Source of the DNA: Macrothele yani
Taxonomy: Eukaryota; Arthropoda; Arachnida; Araneae; Macrothelidae
Assembly: GCA_039090855.1 (NCBI GenBank)
Contig: CM077005.1
Span: 78,302,607 to 78,366,606 of the forward strand
Reading direction: 5' to 3'
DNA length: 64,000 bases
Shown: in pieces, positions 59,221-64,000 of the stretch
Position numbering within the stretch: position 1 is the stretch's first letter
Layout of the letters: the number at the start of each line of letters is the position of its first letter
Position numbers and translations under genes: made by a program
The notes under the pieces: model-generated
Seen by the model: the letters and a program-made list of their open reading frames with translations, nothing else
Told to the model about the DNA's origin: nothing
The model's database searches: none

Positions 59221-59335
59221 CTCTTATTAACGTTTTTACGTTTTTATACAACAAAGTAATTAAAACTTCACTAAGTGATTAAATTCAGTTAGCTTTATTT
59301 TTACAACACTGGATCAACGTAATAACAACTAAGGA

Positions 59336-59655
59336 TGGAAGAAATACGGGATTACGCCATATAATACAAATTTTGAAGATGACAATCCGATTTTTGGCGT
59401 AAATGTGACAAGGATGGTAAGTCAGATAATATTTGAAAACTTGAAAATTTTCATCGTCCTGGAGCGGGACTCGAACCCGCGTCTCCCAGAAAACGCCTGG
59501 GTGGTGTAGTGGTTAGCATACCTAGGCGTTTTCTGGGAGACGCGGGTTCGAGTCCCGCTCCAGGACGATGAAAATTTTCAAGTTTTCAAATATTATCTGA
59601 CTTACCATCCTTGTCACATTTACGCCAAAAATCGGATTGTCATCTTCAAAATTTG
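59336..59655. mobile_element. Palindromic tRNA-centred retroposon
   Basis: Arms of 134 bp (59365-59498 and 59524-59657) are perfect inverted copies; the 25-nt spacer is GGGTGGTGTAGTGGTTAGCA plus TACCT. The insert is flanked by a perfect 13-bp repeat TAACAACTAAGGA (59323-59335 and 59656-59668), whose first two bases overlap the right arm end. Long variable duplications fit LINE-type retroposition. The left side has an extra ~29-bp tail lacking on the right. The element sits inside the hAT remnant. Confidence 0.85.
59496..59564 (+). tRNA. tRNA-like sequence in the palindrome (probable pseudo-tRNA)
   Basis: Acceptor pairs 6 of 7 (CCTGGGT/CTCCAGG). A Gly/Glu/Asp-type D arm (GTGTAGTGGTTAGCAT) and a T arm (GCGGGTTCGAGTCCCGC) are present. 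The anticodon stem CCTAG/CTGGG pairs, but the loop GCGTTTT lacks U33, so decoding is unlikely. Box A and box B could still work as a promoter. Confidence 0.5.
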
Positions 59656-60439
59656 TAACAACTAAGGAATTTTTAATATCAGTCTTTAATAATCGAAAGT
59701 TCGGAAAGAACGCGTCGCGAGATTGAATTCTAACTGAATAAAATCCACGCGCCCGCAAGTATGTGTTGAAATGAATGAGGTTCATTGTCAGGAAGTGTAG
59801 CTCTCCCCGGAATTGGGAACAAACTCTTTTCTCCACGCAGGCCGGACGGAATATCACCTGTCCCCTCTTCAAATTCAGCCAGCCAGGATTCTCCCTACCA
59901 GCGAACCTCATCAGAACAAAATGTGTGAGTGATTATTTCTCTCCGATAAACGGAAACACTGTGCTGGGCGTGTTTACCAAGCAGAAAACCTAATATAAAC
60001 GCCTTCCTCTCTGGAAGTCATGTTTTCCTCCATGCTAGACGCCATGATTGTTCTTTTTTTTTGTTAAACGAAAGAATGCTTCTTCTAGATTTGTCATCTG
60101 TACAAAAGAAGTCAGTAATTTATACAGTATAATTTCTTCTTTCAGTGTTTTTCGTCATATTTTGAAGCTGACGAATCTTCCAAAAATTTTAAAAATATTA
60201 TATATATGTATATACATATATACATATTTAAAAATTTTTGTTGGAAGCTTCTCGTGTTCGAGGGCTACTATTAAGGCTCCAGCGGAACACAAGGGTCAGT
60301 GGGACATAGCTTGGGCACTCCTGCCCTAACGTATGAAAGATTTAAATTTTTAAAAAGTGCCAAAAAATATTGAACGCATAATGAATTTCATAAATTTTTT
60401 GTAAGCGGGAAATGAAAACAGAATTCCTAGATGCAATTT

Positions 60440-61560
60440 TCTCATTAAGCTGCTCAATATTATTGGTTGTGTGGACGCTCCGATGCCGAATTTTCGGCCA
60501 ATAAAGAGTGGAGCAGTAGAGCATATAGAGGCACTAGTTTATCCGAGTAAGTCATTTGTAAGAGAAATCACGGGCAGTGTAATAAGGAGCACATTAGGCA
60601 TTGTTTACTGTATGAGTTCGATAAAGACAGCACTGCAGCCGCTGCTTGCCGCAACATCTGTCAAGTGTATGGGGAGGATGCAGTTGATGATAGCACATGC
60701 AGCCGCCCGTCCATCCGTGGTTTATGACGAGGATGTGGACCAAGCCATAACAAATGACCCACATTCAACCGTTCAGGAATTAGTGGAAACGTTGTTGGTA
60801 CACACAACAACAGTCGAAAGACGGACGCATGCGCTTGGGTTCATCACCAAGTTCGATAACTAGGTTCCGCCCCAGCTTTCTGCAAAGCAACGAGAGGAGA
60901 GAATCCGTACCTGTGTTTCTTTGCTTTCTCGTCAAAGAAATGAACCGTTTTGGGGTCGAATTGTAACGGGTGATGAGAAATGGGTACTTTACCGTAATAT
61001 AAAGCATCGACCGATTGTGTGCCAAAGCGCGGAGCCTGCTCCATCGACGTCAAAAGGAGGGCTGCATCCCAAAAAGGTTTCGTTGAGTGTTTGGTGGAAT
61101 GTACAGGGAATAATCCATTGGGAAGTGTTGGCGCCTAAACGAACGATAAATGTTGAGCTCTACTGCCAACAGTTGGACAGATTGCGAGAACAACTGACAT
61201 CGAAGCGGCTAGTGCTCGTCAATCGCAAAGAAGTGATCCTTCATCATGGTAACGCCAGACCTCATGCTGCTTTAAACACTCGGCAAAAATTACTGGACTC
61301 TGGTTGAGAAGTGTTACCTCACTCGGCGTATTCCCCTAACCTGGCACCTACGGACTACCACCTTTTTCGATCGTTACAGAACGCCTTCTCTCTCCAAACC
61401 TTCGATGATGTGGACAATATGAAAATGGCATTGCATGACTTTTTTAACTCTAAAACATATGAGTTTTTCCAGCGTGGGATTCACCTACTCATAGACAGAT
61501 GGCAGCAGGTCATACAGAATGGTGGCAATTATGTGAAATCCTAGGTATGTTATTTGTTGT
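60440..61560 (+). mobile_element. mariner element (M5)
   Basis: A plus-strand transposase frame runs from about 60600 to 61544. Terminal repeats are not clear, so borders are approximate. Confidence 0.8.
60600..61544 (+). pseudogene. mariner transposase pseudogene of M5
   Basis: One frame throughout with stops at 60861-60863 and 61305-61307. It shows DPHSTVQELVETLLVHTTTV (helix-turn-helix), IVTGDEKWVLYRN (first Asp), VILHHGNARPH, where Gly replaces the second Asp, and YSPNLAPTDYHLFR (third Asp). Then come the usual ALHDFFNSKTYEFFQRGI and QNGGNYV end. The lost second Asp makes it inactive even without the stops. Confidence 0.88.
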
Positions 61561-62570
61561 GTTCTCCTCCTTTCTTTGTAGCCTACAAAAACATGTAGAA
61601 CTTATGCACACACCAAATAAATGGAGAAGAAATTCATCGGGTCGCAAATTTAATACAATATATAGTATCTATTATAAAAGTTATTCAATCTTCCGCAACG
61701 TATTATACGTATTATATAAGTAACAAATATTTTTTAAGTTGCCTTTTACTGGAGCCAACGCACAGCTTTTACTGTATTTACTGATCAAAAAACCATTAAA
61801 AGTTGTGGAATATGTTACGTGTATTTGCAGCAGTAGGAAGTTATTTTTCAAAGTTTGACTAAAGCATGGCACTAAATAGGTTACCACAATAATATGTTTA
61901 ATGCCATGTTACTGTAAATTTTTATTGTGTAGTAGAAAGGAAGTGTATAATAGCGCACCTTTCGTTATTTAAATATTCGTAAATTCATTTGTAATCTTTC
62001 TTCCTTTGCTTTTTCCCACACACTGGCTGATGAAAAGTTCTAAATGATTACTTGCAAATAAATGACGTCGACAAAACCAGGGTATGCTAAATGATTTTCT
62101 TTGATCTTGCTCTTTTATTACCTCAATTCACTGACTGAGAAAAGCTTTGCATATCACTGAAAAGTGTTAGATATGATGTCTCATTATTTCCTACTTTCAA
62201 GTTTTTATATTTTTTGCTTCCCATGAATTTAACTTCTGCGGTTCTTCTGTAGTAGATAATTTCAGCGATAAAAATATGTGCAGCAATATTTCTATTTCAA
62301 AAAAGTGATGACTACTGATTGTTCTCCTGGAGAGAATTACTTCAGAGTAGTTATTCCAGGTACGCAAATCAAATTTGTTGTTTTAAATGACATAAACTTG
62401 AAAATTTTGCTGAGAACTTTGGTAGCAACATTATCTTCCTGTTCTTCGACCTGAATAAAATACATCCAGAAAAACACAAAATTGGTAAAAAAAAGAGAGG
62501 TCATTCATCAAAATAATTTGGCTGCAGTTAAACATGATGCAAATATTTCGTGTTTAAAATATTTACAGTA
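61561..62570. other. AT-rich sequence without recognised genes
   Basis: No transposon or coding signal recognised. Confidence 0.5.
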
Positions 62571-62572
62571 TA

Positions 62573-63757
62573 CACCGATGGACCATTACATACCTAATAA
62601 GCTGTAGGACCCCCTTTAGCCCGCAAAACAGCGGCCACTCGGCAAGGTATCGATTCGATGAGGTGGTGAGTGGTATCCTAGGGTATCTGGTACCATAATG
62701 TCAACAGCAGGTCCTCCAGTTCCCGTACATTTCGGGGAGGTGGTGATTTAGCGCGAACCCGCTTTTCCAAGTCGAACTACAAGTGTGTCGATTGGATTCA
62801 TGACAGGTTAATTTGGAGGCCAGGGCATTAACAGAAAGTCACCAGCATGTTCCTCGAACCACTCCTTCACGATTCTGGCAATGTGGCATGACGCATTATT
62901 CTGCTAGTAATGGCCAGCTACCATGAATGGGTGAACTTGGTCCGCAACGATGTTTAGATAACTGACAGCTGTCAGGAATTGTGCTATTGGGATAATGTGC
63001 CCTAAAGTGTCCCAAGAAAACATCGCCCATAGTATAACACCGCCACCGTGGGCCTGTTTCCGCCCAACAGTGCATCCAGGTGCCATAGCCTCTATTAGTA
63101 ATCGGCATATCCGCGCTCGGCCGTCTACGTGATTCACCAGGAATATTTATTTATCATACCAGACCACTTACTTCCAATCATCCACAGTCCAATCTCAATG
63201 ATCTTGGGCCCATTTCATGCGTTGTTGGCGATGACATGCAGTGAGCATGGGGACCCGACTGGGTCTTTGGCCTCGCAGGCCCATGAGGCTGCGATGAACT
63301 GTGTGCTGTGACACATTGCCCTGATCACAACTGTTGTAGCTGCGGGTGATTTGTCGCACTGTGGCCCTGCGGTCGCTGGGAACAATGCGCGACAGTCTCG
63401 ATCCGTTCTGGAATCAATGAGCTGCGGACGACACACAGCTGGACGACGGTTCGTCGTTTGGACATATGTGCATCACTTTTGATGCGTACTCACTACAGCG
63501 GCACGTGAACAACCCACAAGCAGCGCCATTTCCGAGATCGTAGTTGCCAGGCTCCGTGCAATCACAATTAATCTTTTATCAAACTCCGATTAATCGGTAG
63601 CTTTTCCCATTCTGACTCCGAACACTGTACTAACCGGATGCCGGTCCTCGGGTTGTGTATATACTGCTCTGTGAACTTCACCTGCGCCACCGTTCTGTCT
63701 CCAGGCGCGCTCATTCTTCTAGGCTGGGGGTGGTCATAATGTAAGGGCTCATCGGTG
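62573..63757 (-). mobile_element. Tc1-like DNA transposon (T11)
   Basis: Ends CACCGATGGACCATTACATA and the complement of CACCGATGAGCCCTTACATT bound 1185 bp; TA at 62571 and 63758. The minus-strand transposase is decayed. Confidence 0.9.
62650..63615 (-). pseudogene. Tc1-like transposase pseudogene of T11
   Basis: 62904-63137 shows AMAPGCTVGRKQAHGGGVIL, then WAMFSWDTLGHIIPI. Beyond a stop, the second motif reads QNNASCHIAR, with Asn for the catalytic Asp. The helix-turn-helix half (63160-63610) is in several frames. The third motif is changed to NPID. Confidence 0.8.
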
Positions 63758-64000
63758 TATTTTTAGATCATTGTGAATTTTTGATGTTTTATTGTATTTA
63801 TAAAAGTAATTTTTTTTGAGATGCAAAACAGAGAGCAGTAAAATGTCATGATTTTATCCATACATTTTAGGTAATCCATAGCTTCGAGTTAAGAAGATTT
63901 ATTTAGAGATACAGCACTAGAACATACAAATCAGTAAATTTTCTAAATATTTAACATGATGTTATGCTTTCAGTTCTCCTTCAACACCACATTTTGGGCT

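Larger units (their letters stand above)
57024..60323 (-). mobile_element. hAT-type DNA transposon, decayed
   Basis: Ends CAAGGTAACCCAA and the complement of CAGGAGTGCCCAA are inverted. The flanks are CTCTAACG (57016-57023) and CCCTAACG (60324-60331), an 8-bp duplication with one change. A minus-strand hAT-like pseudogene is inside. The palindromic tRNA element (59336-59655) was inserted later. Confidence 0.8.

Noticed and set aside
59365..59657. Palindrome as pure assembly artefact
   Set aside because: A 13-bp TSD and a diverged relative at 53374-53580 and 5756-5850 argue for a real element, though long reads would settle it.

Overview
This window is nuclear DNA from an animal. Three exons of one split gene are visible, with GT-AG introns of about 10.9 kb and 19.2 kb, and almost everything else is transposons or repeats. 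The mix (very many Tc1/mariner elements, a Gypsy retroelement, hAT elements, tRNA-derived SINEs, large introns) fits an arthropod, perhaps a chelicerate. The species call is inference; 'metazoan' is secure.

Host gene. Exons at 5986-6050, 16924-17243 and 36453-36744 (+ strand) have compatible phases. They encode a TGFBI/periostin/midline-fasciclin-like protein: a Cys-rich CC-GYER-PGERGCP linker, then a FAS1 domain split by the 19.2-kb intron, then the start of the next FAS1 domain. EMI-like upstream exons and later exons were not found, so the gene probably runs past both ends.

Layout. 1-1190: ~145-bp tandem repeat with a DR1 nuclear-receptor-type motif in each unit. 1866-2450: two tRNA-like repeats. 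2648-4188: Tc1. 4301-4516: unassigned coding fragment (-). 6709-7920: Tc1. 8211-8868: hAT MITE with perfect TSD. 9283-13890: Tc1 fused to a truncated Gypsy. 13930-14946: mariner. 18350-21992: Tc1 remnants, inverted SINE pair and the best preserved Tc1. 23100-23264: hAT MITE. 24932-27767: two Tc1 elements 6 bp apart. 28640-31056: Tc1 fragment, then two more tandem-repeat blocks around a fold-back. 33934-35348: Tc1 whose catalytic Glu codon is a stop. 37887-41927: 4-kb element with inverted arms of short tandem repeats and a possible 8-bp TSD. 42685-44110: Tc1. 45236-47460: trimeric higher-order repeat with CTCF-core-like motifs. 48349-54900: mariner and Tc1 copies, a tRNA-centred palindrome, and a SINE inside a mariner with an 11-bp TSD. 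57024-60323: hAT element hosting a 134-bp-arm palindrome centred on a tRNA 5' half with a 13-bp TSD. 60440-61560: mariner. 62573-63757: Tc1.

No rRNA gene, CRISPR array or bacterial-type operon is present. No transposase or retroelement reading frame here is fully intact. The most unusual structures are the tRNA-centred palindromes (53374-53580, 59365-59657, and a deleted relative at 5756-5850), the CTCF-motif higher-order repeat and the DR1-bearing repeat element.
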